DNA of 63,803 nucleotides from Chloroflexota bacterium (GTDB lineage: Bacteria; Chloroflexota; Dehalococcoidia; Lucifugimonadales; Australimonadaceae): contig JAPPHT010000032.1 in the NCBI GenBank assembly GCA_028874795.1, forward strand, positions 1 to 63,803. Direction: 5' to 3'. A model generated the notes under the pieces. The model worked only from the letters and a program-made list of their open reading frames with translations. It was not told the DNA's origin and made no database searches. Each line of letters opens with the position of its first letter. The first letter of the stretch is position 1. Both the position numbers and the translations under genes were made by a program. Of this stretch, positions 55,308 to 63,803 are shown one piece after another.

Positions 55308-56485
55308 AGTACGGCGATCAACGCTCCCGCCCCAGCCGCCAGGGCCACGACCGCCCACGGCGGCACGCGCCAGAACGCCAGCAGCGCGAACGCGCCCACG
55401 GCCAGGGCGAAGTCCTCCGGCGCTCGCACCGCGCTCGTCCACACCGGGTCGTAGAGTGCCGCCAGCAGCAGCCCGACGACCGCGGCGTTGACGCCCATCA
55501 GCGCCTGTCGCACTCGGACGAGGCCACGCAGCCGCTCCCAGAACGGGAGCACGCCGACCACGAGGAAGAACGACGGCAGGAATATCGCGCCCAGCGCCAC
55601 GAGGCCGCCCAGCCACCGCGGCGCGACCTCCTCCATCGCTGCGCCCAGATAGCCGGCGAACGTGAAGAGCGGCCCCGGTACAGCCTGCGCCGCTCCGTAG
55701 CCAGCGATGAACTCGTCCTTCGTCACCCAACCCGGCGGGACGACCTCAGCCTCCAGCAGCGGCAGCACGACGTGCCCCCCGCCGAACACGAGCGACCCCG
55801 CTCGGTAGAAGCTGTCGGCAATGGCGAGCGCACCGTTGTCGACGAGGCGGGCAGCGACCGGCAAGGCGACGAGCAGCGTGAAGAACGCCAGCAGTGCCGT
55901 GATGGCGAGCCACGGGACCCCGCGTTCGCCGCCTGCATCCGGCGCCTGGGAGGCGTCGGGCCGCAGCAGCGCAAGGCCCAGCAGTCCTCCAGCAGCGATG
56001 ACCGCCAGTTGCGCCGCGATGCCCGGCGCCGCAAGCAGCGCGATGGCCGCGAGCGCCGCTATCGTCACGCGCGGTTTGTCCGGTGCGAGCGTCCGCGCCA
56101 TGCCCCACAGGGCCAGCGCAACGACGGCCACCGCCACGACCTTCAGCCCGTGCAGCCAGCCGGCATCGGTCTGGTCGCCGAGCGATTGCACGCCGTAGGC
56201 GAACAGGATAAGTGCAGCCGCTGACGGCAGCGTGAAGGCGAGCCACGCCGCGAACCCGCCGAGCAGTCCTGCTCGCCGGATGCCGATCGCTATCCCCAAC
56301 TGGCTGCTCGCGGGGCCGGGCAGGAACTGGCAGAGCGCAACGAGCCCGGCGAACGTGTCCTCGTCCAGCCAGCGGCGGCGCACGACGTACGCCTCACGGA
56401 AGTAGCCGATGTGCGCGACGGGGCCGCCGAACGAGGTGAGGCCGAGCCACCCGGCGGTGAGCAGCACCTCCCAGACCCGGCGCAT
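55304..56485 (-). CDS. chrA: chromate transporter family protein
   Basis: 393 residues. Two CHR halves in the membrane: N-half with 'TSFGGPVAHIGYFREAYV' and 'QFLPGPASSQLGIAIG', C-half with 'LVFGGGHVVLPLLEAEVVPP' and 'YGAAQAVPGPLFTFAGYLG'. These are the paired FGGP/PGP motifs of ChrA. Exports chromate or takes up a related anion. ATG at 56485, 10 nt after argS would end on this strand, so it is downstream of argS. Confidence 0.93.
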   Translation of the reverse strand: MRRVWEVLLTAGWLGLTSFGGPVAHIGYFREAYVVRRRWLDEDTFAGLVALCQFLPGPASSQLGIAIGIRRAGLLGGFAAWLAFTLPSAAALILFAYGVQSLGDQTDAGWLHGLKVVAVAVVALALWGMARTLAPDKPRVTIAALAAIALLAAPGIAAQLAVIAAGGLLGLALLRPDASQAPDAGGERGVPWLAITALLAFFTLLVALPVAARLVDNGALAIADSFYRAGSLVFGGGHVVLPLLEAEVVPPGWVTKDEFIAGYGAAQAVPGPLFTFAGYLGAAMEEVAPRWLGGLVALGAIFLPSFFLVVGVLPFWERLRGLVRVRQALMGVNAAVVGLLLAALYDPVWTSAVRAPEDFALAVGAFALLAFWRVPPWAVVALAAGAGALIAVL

Positions 56486-56494
56486 ACGTGGACC

Positions 56495-58180
56495 CTACAT
56501 CGTCTCAGGCGCGCTCATGCCCATCAACGCGAGCGTGCGGGCGAGCGCGACGTGCGAAGCCTCGGTCAGCTTCAGGCGCGCCTTCATCAGCGGCGCGTCC
56601 GCCGGGTCGGACGAGAGCACGCGGCAGTGGTCGTAGAACCAGTGGAAGGCGGTTGCCAGGTCGACCGCGTAGTGCGGCAGCGAGTGCGGCGCGAGCGTGA
56701 CGGCGATCGAGTCGACTACTTCGGGCAACTGCAGCATCCTCCGCACGAGCGCAAGCTCGGCGGGGTCGGTCAGCAGCGTGGTGTCGCCATCTTCCCAGGT
56801 CACGCCCCGCTCGGCGGCCTGCCTGAGGATCCCGGCGATTCGGGCGTGCGCGTACTGGACGTAGTAGACCGGGTTCTCGCTCGATTCCCTCTTCGCGAGC
56901 TCGAGGTCGAACTCCATCTGGCTCTCGGCGGCGCGGGCCAGGAAGAAGTAGCGGCAGGCGTCCGCGCCCACTTCGTCCACAAGGTCGCCGAGCGTCACGA
57001 TCTGCCCGGTGCGTTTGGACGCGCGGACGATGTCTCCACCGCTCTTCAGCGTTACGAGCTGGCCGATGAGGATGGTGAGGCGGTCGGGGTCCAGGTCGAG
57101 CGCCTGCATCACCGCCTTCATGCGTGGCACGTGGCCCTGGTGGTCCGCGCCCCAGATGTCGATCACGCGGTCGAAACCGCGCCTCCCGAACTTGTCGCGG
57201 TGGTACGCGATATCGGATGCGAAGTAGGTCGGCGCGCCGGTGCTGCGCACGATGACGTTGTCCTTCTCGTCGCCTAGCGCGGAGGACGTGAACCACTCCG
57301 CGCCGTCGCGCACCGCGGTGTAGCCGCGCTCACGGAGGAGGGCCATCGTGTCCTCGTACTGCCCGTGCGCATACAGGTCGCGCTCGCGGAACCAGACGTC
57401 GAACTCGACGCCGATGCGGTCCAGGTCGACGCGTATCACGTCGAGCATGCGGTTGAGGGCTTCCTCGCCAAGCTCCGCGATCGCCTCAGCCTCGTCCATC
57501 TCGAGGTAGCGAGGGCCGTGACGTCCGGCGAGCTCCTCGCCGAGTTCCACCAGATACGCGCCCTGATAGCCGTCCTCCGGCAGCGGCACGTCCGTCCTGC
57601 CGAGCGCCTCCGCGTACCGCGCGAACACGGAGCGGTAGAACAGCTCCATCTGGTTGCCCGCGTCGTTCACGTAGTACTCGCGCGTCACATCGAATCCCGC
57701 GGCGCTGAGGGCGCGGGCGAGGCCGCTGCCGAGCACTGCGCCACGGGCGTGGCCAACGTGCACCGGTCCCGTCGGGTTCACACTGACGAACTCGATCTGC
57801 ACCCGCCTGCCCGCCCCGACGTCCACATCACCGAACGCCTCCCCTGCTGTGCGGATCGCCTCCACCTGGGAACGGAGCCAGTCGTCGCTCAGGCGGAAGT
57901 TCACGAAGCCTGGCGGCGCCGCGGAGACTTCTCCTATGGGGCCGTCGTCCGTCCCACGGGCCAGCGCGTCCGCCAGCAACTGGGCTATCTCCAGCGGCGG
58001 GCGCTTCGCGGTCCTGGCCACACGCAGGGGAAGGCCGGAGGCGAAGTCGCCGTGGTCAGCTCTCTGAGGGCGTTCTACAAGACCCGATTGCGGCAGGTCG
58101 AACGGTGGGAGCGATCCGGTGCGCTGCGCCTCGTCGACGGCGTCGCGCAGGCGTGCGGCGATGAGGTCTCGGACGAGCAT
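56495..58180 (-). CDS. argS: arginine--tRNA ligase
   Basis: 561 residues. HIGH-type motif 'PTGPVHVGHARGAVLG' near residue 133; the KMSKS site is reduced ('RASKRTGQIVTLGDL'), as usual for ArgRS. C-terminal DALR helical domain with 'YVQYAHARIAGILRQ'. ATG at 58180 with TATCAT 9 nt upstream. Followed by chrA in the same direction. Confidence 0.96.
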   Translation of the reverse strand: MLVRDLIAARLRDAVDEAQRTGSLPPFDLPQSGLVERPQRADHGDFASGLPLRVARTAKRPPLEIAQLLADALARGTDDGPIGEVSAAPPGFVNFRLSDDWLRSQVEAIRTAGEAFGDVDVGAGRRVQIEFVSVNPTGPVHVGHARGAVLGSGLARALSAAGFDVTREYYVNDAGNQMELFYRSVFARYAEALGRTDVPLPEDGYQGAYLVELGEELAGRHGPRYLEMDEAEAIAELGEEALNRMLDVIRVDLDRIGVEFDVWFRERDLYAHGQYEDTMALLRERGYTAVRDGAEWFTSSALGDEKDNVIVRSTGAPTYFASDIAYHRDKFGRRGFDRVIDIWGADHQGHVPRMKAVMQALDLDPDRLTILIGQLVTLKSGGDIVRASKRTGQIVTLGDLVDEVGADACRYFFLARAAESQMEFDLELAKRESSENPVYYVQYAHARIAGILRQAAERGVTWEDGDTTLLTDPAELALVRRMLQLPEVVDSIAVTLAPHSLPHYAVDLATAFHWFYDHCRVLSSDPADAPLMKARLKLTEASHVALARTLALMGMSAPETM

Positions 58181-58291
58181 AGGACGTTCATGATAGCAGC
58201 GCGCGGAAGGAAACTGCCTGCCGGAAGCGTTGTCCGTTCCCGTGGGGATGCGCTACGCTCCCATCGAACCGGAGAGCGGAGGTTACTGCCG

Positions 58292-59680
58292 ATGACCGTC
58301 CTGCGCATCCTGTCCTGGAGCCGTCCCCCCCTGATCCTTGCCCTGTCCGGCATCCTCGCTCTGGTCCTGTTCGTCGCCCAGCCAGCGGTCGCGCAAGCAG
58401 CGGATGTCGCATCCGAGACCGCGTTCGTCCTGAACACGTTTGCCTTCCTCATCTGGGGCGCGTTGGTGATGTGGATGGCAGCCGGGTTCACGATGCTGGA
58501 GGCCGGCTCGGTCCGCACCAAGAACGCCTCCATGATCTGCATGAAGAACATCGGCCTCTACTCCATCGCGGGGCTGGCCTATTTCTTCGTCGGCTACAAC
58601 CTGATGTACGTGGACATCGTTGGCGGCTTCATCGGCTCGTTCAACCTGCTCTACGGGCCGTCGGCAGCCGAAGTGGCCCTGCTCGCCGGGGACGGAGACG
58701 CGGCCGCGGTCGTTGAGGAGAGCAGCTACTCGGTGATGTCGGACTGGTTCTTCCAGATGGTGTTCGTGGCGACCGCCGCCTCCATCGTGTCCGGCGCGCT
58801 GGCCGAGCGGGTGAAGATGTGGTCGTTCTTCATCTTCACGCTCCTGCTGACAGGGATCATCTACCCCATCGTCGGAGCGTGGACGTGGGGCGGCGGATGG
58901 CTCGCCGGGATGGGCTTCCAGGACTTCGCGGGCTCGACCATCGTACACAGCACGGGCGGCTGGGCTGCGCTGGCGGGCATACTCGTCGTGGGGCCGAGGC
59001 TCGGCAAGTTCGGGCGCGACGGCAAAGCCAGGCCGACGCCGCCCTCCAACACTATCGCGGTGACATTGGGCGTGTTCATCCTCTGGCTCGGATGGTTCGG
59101 CTTCAACGGCGGTTCGCAACTTGCGCTGGCCAGCGCGGTGGACGCGGTGGCGATGAGCATCGTGATCGTGAACACGAACCTCGCGGCAGCCGCAGGGGTC
59201 ATCACTGCGATCCTGGTCTCGCGCTGGATACTCGGGCGCATCGACCTCTTCGCGGCGCTCAACGGCGCTATCGCCGGGCTCGTCTCGATCACCGCCGGGC
59301 CCGATATCGTGGACCACTACTGGGCAATCATCATCGGGGCGGTCGGCGGACTAATCGTAGTCGCCGGCCTCAAGCTTCTGGAAACAGTGAAACTGGACGA
59401 CGTCGTCGGCGCCGTGCCAGCGCACCTGTTCGCGGGCATCTGGGGCACGCTCGCCGCCTCCATCGCCGCCGGGGCGCAGTTCCACGTGCAGCTGGTTGGC
59501 GTGCTGGCGGTCGGCGCGTTCGTCTTCCCCGTCTCCTGGCTGCTCTGGCAGGCGTTCAAAGCGACCCTGGGCGCTCGCGTGTCGTACAACATCGAGCGGC
59601 TGGGACAGGACGTGGGCGAACTGGGGATCGAGGCATACCCCGAGTTTGTGCTGATGCCCGAGCCGCACGACGACGACTGA
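58292..59680 (+). CDS. amt: ammonium transporter
   Basis: 462 residues. Signal-like N-terminal segment, then 11 membrane helices. Amt signatures: 'FLIWGALVMWMAAGFTMLEA' near residue 52, 'FFQMVFVATAASIVSGALAE' near 153, 'STIVHSTGGWAALAG' with the first pore His near 217, and 'HLFAGIWGTLAASIAAGAQF' near 374 with the second. No PII gene nearby. ATG at 58292 with GGAGG upstream; the frame runs open upstream across argS but is not real there. Confidence 0.95.
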   Translation: MTVLRILSWSRPPLILALSGILALVLFVAQPAVAQAADVASETAFVLNTFAFLIWGALVMWMAAGFTMLEAGSVRTKNASMICMKNIGLYSIAGLAYFFVGYNLMYVDIVGGFIGSFNLLYGPSAAEVALLAGDGDAAAVVEESSYSVMSDWFFQMVFVATAASIVSGALAERVKMWSFFIFTLLLTGIIYPIVGAWTWGGGWLAGMGFQDFAGSTIVHSTGGWAALAGILVVGPRLGKFGRDGKARPTPPSNTIAVTLGVFILWLGWFGFNGGSQLALASAVDAVAMSIVIVNTNLAAAAGVITAILVSRWILGRIDLFAALNGAIAGLVSITAGPDIVDHYWAIIIGAVGGLIVVAGLKLLETVKLDDVVGAVPAHLFAGIWGTLAASIAAGAQFHVQLVGVLAVGAFVFPVSWLLWQAFKATLGARVSYNIERLGQDVGELGIEAYPEFVLMPEPHDDD

Positions 59681-59742
59681 CGCCGACGACGAGCGCGCAG
59701 CGGCTTATACTACGGGCAACAGACTACCTCGGAGGCTTCGCC

Positions 59743-60606
59743 ATGCTGGTTGACCTGGTACACGCCAAGACGAGCGACGACGTAACCTTGAGCGGCATCC
59801 TGTTGGAGCCGGAGCAGGCCCGCACAGACCTGCTCGTGGACGCGATGGTGATGGTGCACGGCTCCGCCGGCAACTTCTACCTCTCACCCTCCAACCCGCG
59901 CGCCGCGAAGCTGCGGGACATGGGTATCCCCACCGCGCTCTTCAACACGCGAGGCCACGACGTGGTCGGCGGACGCGCAGGGAAGGTGCGCACCGGCAAC
60001 GCTTACGAGATGCTCTCAGAGACCCACCTCGACCTGCGGGCGATGGTCGCGTTTATGGGGGAACGCGGCTATTCACGCGTGGGCATCTGGGGCAGCAGTC
60101 TGGGAGCGGTGCGCGTCGTGCTCGCACAGGCGAAGAACCAAGACCCGAATGTCGCCGGGGTCATATCGCTCGCTCCGCTGCGCTTCTCCCACGAGTACTA
60201 CTCGGCATGCGAGATGGGTGAGGAGCACCTGCGGAACTACGAGAGCGCCAAGACGCTCGTCGCCGAAGGGCGCGGCCACGAGATCATGTTCGTGGACTTC
60301 CCCAATCCCGGTGCTTACTTCTCCGCCGACGTCTACCTGGACCGCCACTGCTCCGAGCACTACGACATCACGAAGGCCCACACGAACGAGATCGAGTGCC
60401 CGGTGCTCATCCTCACCGGCACCGAGGAGACGCACCCCCGCATGCGCGACGCTGGCCGCGACATGGCCGCGCTCTGCGAGGGGCGGGGAAACGTGACCTG
60501 GGTACACCTGGAGGGCGGCGACCACGGCTGGCACAACAAGGAGGACGACCTCTTCCGCGTCGTTCCGGAGTGGCTGGGCGTCAAGGCGGCGGTAACGGCG
60601 GGTTAG
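59743..60606 (+). CDS. alpha/beta hydrolase
   Basis: 287 residues. Nucleophile elbow 'GIWGSSLGAVRVVLA' (GxSxG) near residue 122; 'MVHGSAGNFYLSPSN' oxyanion region near 38; Asp in 'LILTGTEETHPRMRDAGRD' and His in 'LEGGDHGWHNKEDD' near 268. ATG at 59743 with GGAGG 7 nt upstream and TATACT at 59706-59711. Esterase or meta-cleavage-type hydrolase; substrate unknown. Confidence 0.88.
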   Translation: MLVDLVHAKTSDDVTLSGILLEPEQARTDLLVDAMVMVHGSAGNFYLSPSNPRAAKLRDMGIPTALFNTRGHDVVGGRAGKVRTGNAYEMLSETHLDLRAMVAFMGERGYSRVGIWGSSLGAVRVVLAQAKNQDPNVAGVISLAPLRFSHEYYSACEMGEEHLRNYESAKTLVAEGRGHEIMFVDFPNPGAYFSADVYLDRHCSEHYDITKAHTNEIECPVLILTGTEETHPRMRDAGRDMAALCEGRGNVTWVHLEGGDHGWHNKEDDLFRVVPEWLGVKAAVTAG

Positions 60607-60621
60607 GCGCCGTCCTGGGTC

Positions 60622-60906
60622 CTAACCCCGGGAGGTCAGGAGCTTCGACGCTTCCTGGCGGGTCCAGGCATCCGCCTTCGATCTTGTGATCTTCTCCAGC
60701 GCGTCCCGGCCGCGCCCTGCCCTGATGATGCTTCGCGCGCCGCTCGTCCGGGTCCGGCAGGTCCTGGCCGAGTAGCGTTCCGCCTCCTCCATCTGCGCTG
60801 CAACGTCTTCGTTCGAGAGCGACAGATCGCAGAACTGCCTGAACCAGGTGACGAAGCACCGCTTGCCCACCGAGTTCAGTGTCCGCACCAACTGCTGCTC
60901 GTTCAT
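60622..60906 (-). CDS. small protein of unknown function
   Basis: 94 residues, basic. Start at 60906 with a good GGAGG site. 'RTLNSVGKRCFVTWFRQFCD' and 'ITRSKADAWTRQEASKLLTS' are helical. Not recognised. It lies between convergent and divergent neighbours as a single gene; the ribosome site is the main support. Confidence 0.55.
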   Translation of the reverse strand: MNEQQLVRTLNSVGKRCFVTWFRQFCDLSLSNEDVAAQMEEAERYSARTCRTRTSGARSIIRAGRGRDALEKITRSKADAWTRQEASKLLTSRG

Positions 60907-60946
60907 CGTTCCCGCCTCCAGTCCTGCGCAAGCCGCGCGGATGCTC

Positions 60947-60952
60947 TATCCT
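60947..60952 (+). promoter_or_regulatory. -10 box of the flavin reductase gene, probably leaderless
   Basis: TATCCT, 8 nt before ATG 60961. Confidence 0.45.
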
Positions 60953-60960
60953 ACACGCCG

Positions 60961-61440
60961 ATGACAGCCGACCCTACCCTCTACCGACAGGCATGGCGCA
61001 GGTTCCCCACCGGCGTGAGCGTCGTCACCACACGCTCGCCGGACGGTGCGCCGTACGCCACGACCGCGAACGCCCTCCTCTCCGTCGCGCTTGAACCGCC
61101 GCTGCTGCTGCTGAGCGTCGCGACAGGCGGGAACACGTGCGACTATCTCCGCCGCGAGGGATGCTTCGGGGTCAACTTTCTGCGCGGCGACCAAGCCGAC
61201 GTGGCGGACTTCTACGCTCGCGCTGCCCCTGAGGAGCGGCGAACGCTGCCCGAGCCCCACACGATGCACGAGAGCGGCGTCGCTCTGCTGGACGATGCGC
61301 TCGTGGGCATGGTCTGCCGCATCGAGCAGCAGGTGGAGGCGGGCGACCACACGCTGTTCGTCGCGGCAGTCGAGCACGCGGAGGTCCGGGAAGGCGACGC
61401 GCTCCTCTTCCACGAGGGGCAGTACGGCAGCGCCGGGTAG
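60961..61440 (+). CDS. flavin reductase domain protein
   Basis: 159 residues. 'YRQAWRRFPTGVSVVTTRSP' and 'YATTANALLSVALEPPLLLL' then 'CFGVNFLRGDQADVADFYA' match the FMN-binding flavin reductase family. Gives reduced flavin to a two-component monooxygenase, or works as a pyridoxamine-oxidase-like protein. No monooxygenase partner in the window. Divergent from the small basic protein. Confidence 0.87.
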   Translation: MTADPTLYRQAWRRFPTGVSVVTTRSPDGAPYATTANALLSVALEPPLLLLSVATGGNTCDYLRREGCFGVNFLRGDQADVADFYARAAPEERRTLPEPHTMHESGVALLDDALVGMVCRIEQQVEAGDHTLFVAAVEHAEVREGDALLFHEGQYGSAG

Positions 61441-61519
61441 GAGCTCTCCAGCCAGCCTCGCTTGACGGCAGAACCGTGCTGTGATTAGCTAAACTTAGCC
61501 CGACCAAGGAGCGTTCGGC

Positions 61520-61774
61520 ATGCAGGTCAACATGCACGAAGCCAAATCCCAACTCTCGCGCCTCGGCGAACTCGCCTGCCAGGGCGAGCGCATCATCATC
61601 GCCAAGGCCGGCAAGCCGTACCTCGAACTGCTGCCGTACAAGGAGAAGAAGGAGCCACGCAAGCCGGGCAGCCTTAAGGGACAGATCTGGATCGGGCCGG
61701 ACTTCGAGTGGACAGACGAAGAGATTGAAGAGATGTTCTACGCGGATGACCCTGACGACCCTCTTCTCCAATGA
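61520..61774 (+). CDS. Phd/YefM-type antitoxin
   Basis: 84 residues. 'MQVNMHEAKSQLSRLGELAC' and 'IIIAKAGKPYLELLPY' are typical of prevent-host-death antitoxins; the acidic tail 'WTDEEIEEMFYADDPDDP' would block the toxin. A TTAGCTAA palindrome at 61485-61492 upstream may be its operator. ATGA overlap with the toxin. Confidence 0.92.
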   Translation: MQVNMHEAKSQLSRLGELACQGERIIIAKAGKPYLELLPYKEKKEPRKPGSLKGQIWIGPDFEWTDEEIEEMFYADDPDDPLLQ

Positions 61775-62154
61775 GATTCCTAATCGACTCGCACACACTT
61801 CTCTGGTACCTCTCGGACGAGCCGATGCTCGGGGCCAAGGCCAGAGAGATCATTGATGACCCGGACAACGACGTATTCGTAAGCATCGCAAGCATCTGGG
61901 AACTCGCCATCAAACGTGCGAAGGGCAAGCTCCGTATCCCGAATGATCTTGCCGCTACCTGCGAAAAGGATGGCTTCACGCTACTTTCGATCGCTCCCTT
62001 CCACGCGGAGCAAGCGGCGATGCTGCCCATGCACCACCGCGACCCGTTCGACCGGATGCTGATCGCGCAGGCGCAAGCGGAGGGGCTGGTCCTCGTAACG
62101 AGGGACGCCCATATCCGGCGCTACGGCATACGCACGATGGCGCCGGACCAGTAG
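61771..62154 (+). CDS. PIN-domain toxin (VapC type)
   Basis: 127 residues. 'MRFLIDSHTLLWYLSDEP' with Asp 6, 'IASIWELAIKRAKGKL' with Glu, 'HRDPFDRMLIAQAQAEGLVL' with Asp and 'VTRDAHIRRYG' with Asp: all four metal residues present. Stops 10 nt before the LigB copy B stop on the other strand. Confidence 0.93.
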   Translation: MRFLIDSHTLLWYLSDEPMLGAKAREIIDDPDNDVFVSIASIWELAIKRAKGKLRIPNDLAATCEKDGFTLLSIAPFHAEQAAMLPMHHRDPFDRMLIAQAQAEGLVLVTRDAHIRRYGIRTMAPDQ

Positions 62155-62164
62155 CGGCTGCGGC

Positions 62165-63169
62165 CTACATCTCCCAGTAGGCGAAGCCCATGCCGCACGG
62201 CGACGCGAAGACCGGCACGTAGTCGATCACGACCCCCGGCTTGCCATCCGCAACACCCGCGGCAGCCACCCAGTTGCGCGTCTCGCCCGTGCCGCTGCCG
62301 ATGCCGGTGTACATGCCCGTGCCGCCGTCGACCCAGCGCGACGTCGCCGGGCCGTAGTCGGCGGGCGGCGTTGAGCCTTCCCTGTCGAACTCGTCCGCCA
62401 TCCCCTTGCCGTCACCCTTGGGGATGTAGGAGAGGAGGCGCTCGTCGAACTCCGTGTTGAGCCAGGAGGTGGGGCTGCCCGGCGTGTGCCACAGGCCGCC
62501 CGAGCCGAGGACAGCAACGCGCAGGTCCAGCGGCGACGCCTCGATAACCTCACGCACCGCCTTGCCGAGGCGGTAGCAGCGGTTGGCCGACGGCTGCGGC
62601 CCGAAGTAGCAGTTCACGAAGAACGGGATCATCGGGATGTCGAAGTCCGGGACGATGCGGGTGAAGGGGCGCATGAACGCATGCCCCATGCCGTGCTCCT
62701 TGTTCGGCACCTCGAAACTGAACGAGATGTCGAAGTCGCGATGGGTGAGGCCGACCGCCAACTCCTGGGCAAGCTGCGGGTTGTTCTGGACCTTCACCCA
62801 CGTCTCGGGAGTCTTCTCGCGCCACCCGCGCTGCTCACCGGGGATGAAGCCCGTCCGGGCGCTCGTGCGGTAGCCCTCGAACTCGTCCCCGACGAAGATG
62901 CCGAACGCGGGAAAGTTGTCCAGCCCGAAGAGCTCCTGCTGGTCGTCGCCGAAGACGAGGATGACGTCCGGCTTCGCCTCCTCCATCTTCTGCCGCAGCA
63001 CCTCGAACGCATCCATGCAGCGCTTGTGCTGCGCGGCATTCTCCTCCTCGGACATGACCGGGTTGTCAGTGAGTGGAGGGCGAGCAGCCCGCACCTTGTT
63101 CCACTGGTGCGGCTCCATGAAGAGGAAGGGTGAGTGGGAAGTGGCTTCGACGAGCACGATCTCAGCCAT
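62165..63169 (-). CDS. LigB-type class III extradiol dioxygenase (copy B)
   Basis: 334 residues. 'LVEATSHSPFLFMEPHQWNK' and 'VILVFGDDQQELFGLDNFPA' hold the probable iron ligands; 'RVAVLGSGGLWHTPGSPTSW' near 230 is shared with copy A ('SGGLWHTPG'). C-terminus 'FASPCGMGFAYWEM' parallels copy A. Start at 63169 with AGGAGG 6 nt upstream. Probably opens a different catechol from copy A. Confidence 0.85.
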   Translation of the reverse strand: MAEIVLVEATSHSPFLFMEPHQWNKVRAARPPLTDNPVMSEEENAAQHKRCMDAFEVLRQKMEEAKPDVILVFGDDQQELFGLDNFPAFGIFVGDEFEGYRTSARTGFIPGEQRGWREKTPETWVKVQNNPQLAQELAVGLTHRDFDISFSFEVPNKEHGMGHAFMRPFTRIVPDFDIPMIPFFVNCYFGPQPSANRCYRLGKAVREVIEASPLDLRVAVLGSGGLWHTPGSPTSWLNTEFDERLLSYIPKGDGKGMADEFDREGSTPPADYGPATSRWVDGGTGMYTGIGSGTGETRNWVAAAGVADGKPGVVIDYVPVFASPCGMGFAYWEM

Positions 63170-63275
63170 GGTGGCCTCCTGATGCCGCCTTGCACGAGGC
63201 GGCGATGCGATGATGCGTTCCAGGCGGAACACGCCCGGGCGCGTTGCCGCTACTTTACTCCACTGCGGCAGTGTC

Positions 63276-63365
63276 TGGCGGAGGGAGTGGGATTCGAACC
63301 CACGGTACCGTCGCCGGCACAGCGGTTTTCAAGACCGCCGCAATCGTCCACTCTGCCATCCCTCC
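63276..63365 (-). tRNA. tRNA-Ser(TGA)
   Basis: 90 nt with CCA. Acceptor GGAGGGA/TCCCTCC, long variable arm, anticodon loop CTTGAAA (TGA), T stem GTGGG/CCCAC. Reads TCA codons. Confidence 0.94.
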
Positions 63366-63473
63366 GTGCTGTTCAATGGTAGCACTGCTCCAACGCACTC
63401 CGCCCCGTGTCCCGGGCTGCGGCTGCCGCTCGGCCTGCTAAACTCCCGCGCAGACCCTTACCGAGGTTGTGCG

Positions 63474-63803
63474 TTGCCCCCCGAACTGACCGGACGACTC
63501 GACTTCTGGAATATCGGCTACCCGCTGGGCGCGATCGTCTACCTCACCGCTCCCATTGCCCTGGCCGCCATCGCATGGGCGCTCTGGCAGCGCTCGCGCT
63601 ACTGGCGGCTCGGCAAGCCGAACCCGGACGCCGGGCCGTGGCGCGCACGGCTCGCGGGAGGTCTCCGCACGCTGTTCGTCGACTCCATCGGCCACCGCCG
63701 CTTCGTCCGCAACGAGCGCTACCCCGGCACGATGCACTTCCTCATCTTCTGGGGCATCGTCATCCTGTTCATCGCCACGTCGCTCGACGCCATCGAGTTC
63801 AAC
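63474..63803 (+). CDS. heterodisulfide-reductase-like Fe-S membrane protein, N-terminal part
   Basis: 110 codons to the right edge. TTG start with GAGG 7 nt upstream; other frames are closed. One membrane segment 'AIVYLTAPIALAAIAWALWQ', a basic loop, then 'HFLIFWGIVILFIATSLDAI' at the edge. This is the opening of NarI-like/HdrE-type proteins fused to Fe-S and CCG domains that pass electrons from quinones or electron-transfer flavoprotein. The rest is outside. Confidence 0.75.
   Translation, partial: MPPELTGRLDFWNIGYPLGAIVYLTAPIALAAIAWALWQRSRYWRLGKPNPDAGPWRARLAGGLRTLFVDSIGHRRFVRNERYPGTMHFLIFWGIVILFIATSLDAIEFN

Noticed and set aside
57365-58291. N-terminal extension of the ammonium transporter
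   Set aside because: This part lies opposite to argS and has no coding character; the ATG at 58292 has a ribosome site and starts a signal-like helix.

Overview
The window is GC-rich bacterial chromosome with dense, mostly intact genes and no plasmid or phage backbone. The gene set suggests a Chloroflexota lineage of the Dehalococcoidia/SAR202 type: many Rieske oxygenases, LigB-type extradiol dioxygenases, CoA ligases and MFS transporters beside ordinary housekeeping genes, lipoproteins with Thr/Pro linkers, and several genes that start 6-8 nt after a -10 hexamer. This is inference from gene content; there is no rRNA here to settle it.

Left part (1-29 kb). After the start of alaS come a retropepsin/DUF5678 pair, an MFS transporter, an acetoacetyl-CoA synthetase operon with an aldo/keto reductase and a DUF1932 dehydrogenase, a lipoprotein, and two tandem SulP-STAS transporters. 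Housekeeping genes follow: secA, valS, coaX-coaBC, acpS-nnr, folD. Between them lie a PIN toxin-antitoxin pair with a visible operator, two more MFS genes, a RidA protein, a DUF2442/DUF4160 pair and an acyl-CoA ligase.

Middle part (29-48.5 kb) is the accessory zone. It holds two Rieske oxygenases, a LigB-type dioxygenase, a LigJ-like 4-oxalomesaconate hydratase with an alcohol dehydrogenase, an isochorismatase-fold hydrolase, a two-cupin protein, a cysteine-free Asp/Glu-racemase-fold protein and a PanB-like aldolase. Together these look like parts of aromatic ring hydroxylation, ring opening and processing of the oxo-acids. Between the first Rieske gene (stop at 31596) and the LigB gene (stop at 37144) sit three cargo blocks: a 963-residue four-repeat lipoprotein, a HigBA-type toxin-antitoxin pair, and an AT-rich island with an EVE-domain protein fused to a nuclease-like domain. 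These blocks are separated by short broken copies of Rieske and LigB 3' ends. This is the most interesting structure in the window.

Right part (48.5-63.8 kb). Three tRNA genes (Arg, Leu, Val), a PuuE-type deacetylase, an antitoxin whose PIN toxin is reduced to its last 26 codons, a SodC-like protein lacking one copper ligand, an MFS transporter, a third Rieske oxygenase, chrA, argS, an ammonium transporter, an alpha/beta hydrolase, a flavin reductase, a Phd/VapC pair, a second LigB dioxygenase, tRNA-Ser, and the start of a heterodisulfide-reductase-like membrane Fe-S protein. Intergenic stretches carry dispersed palindromic repeats, and one (39253-39661) is a tandem array of eight 54-bp units. 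No transposase, integrase, CRISPR array or origin was recognised.
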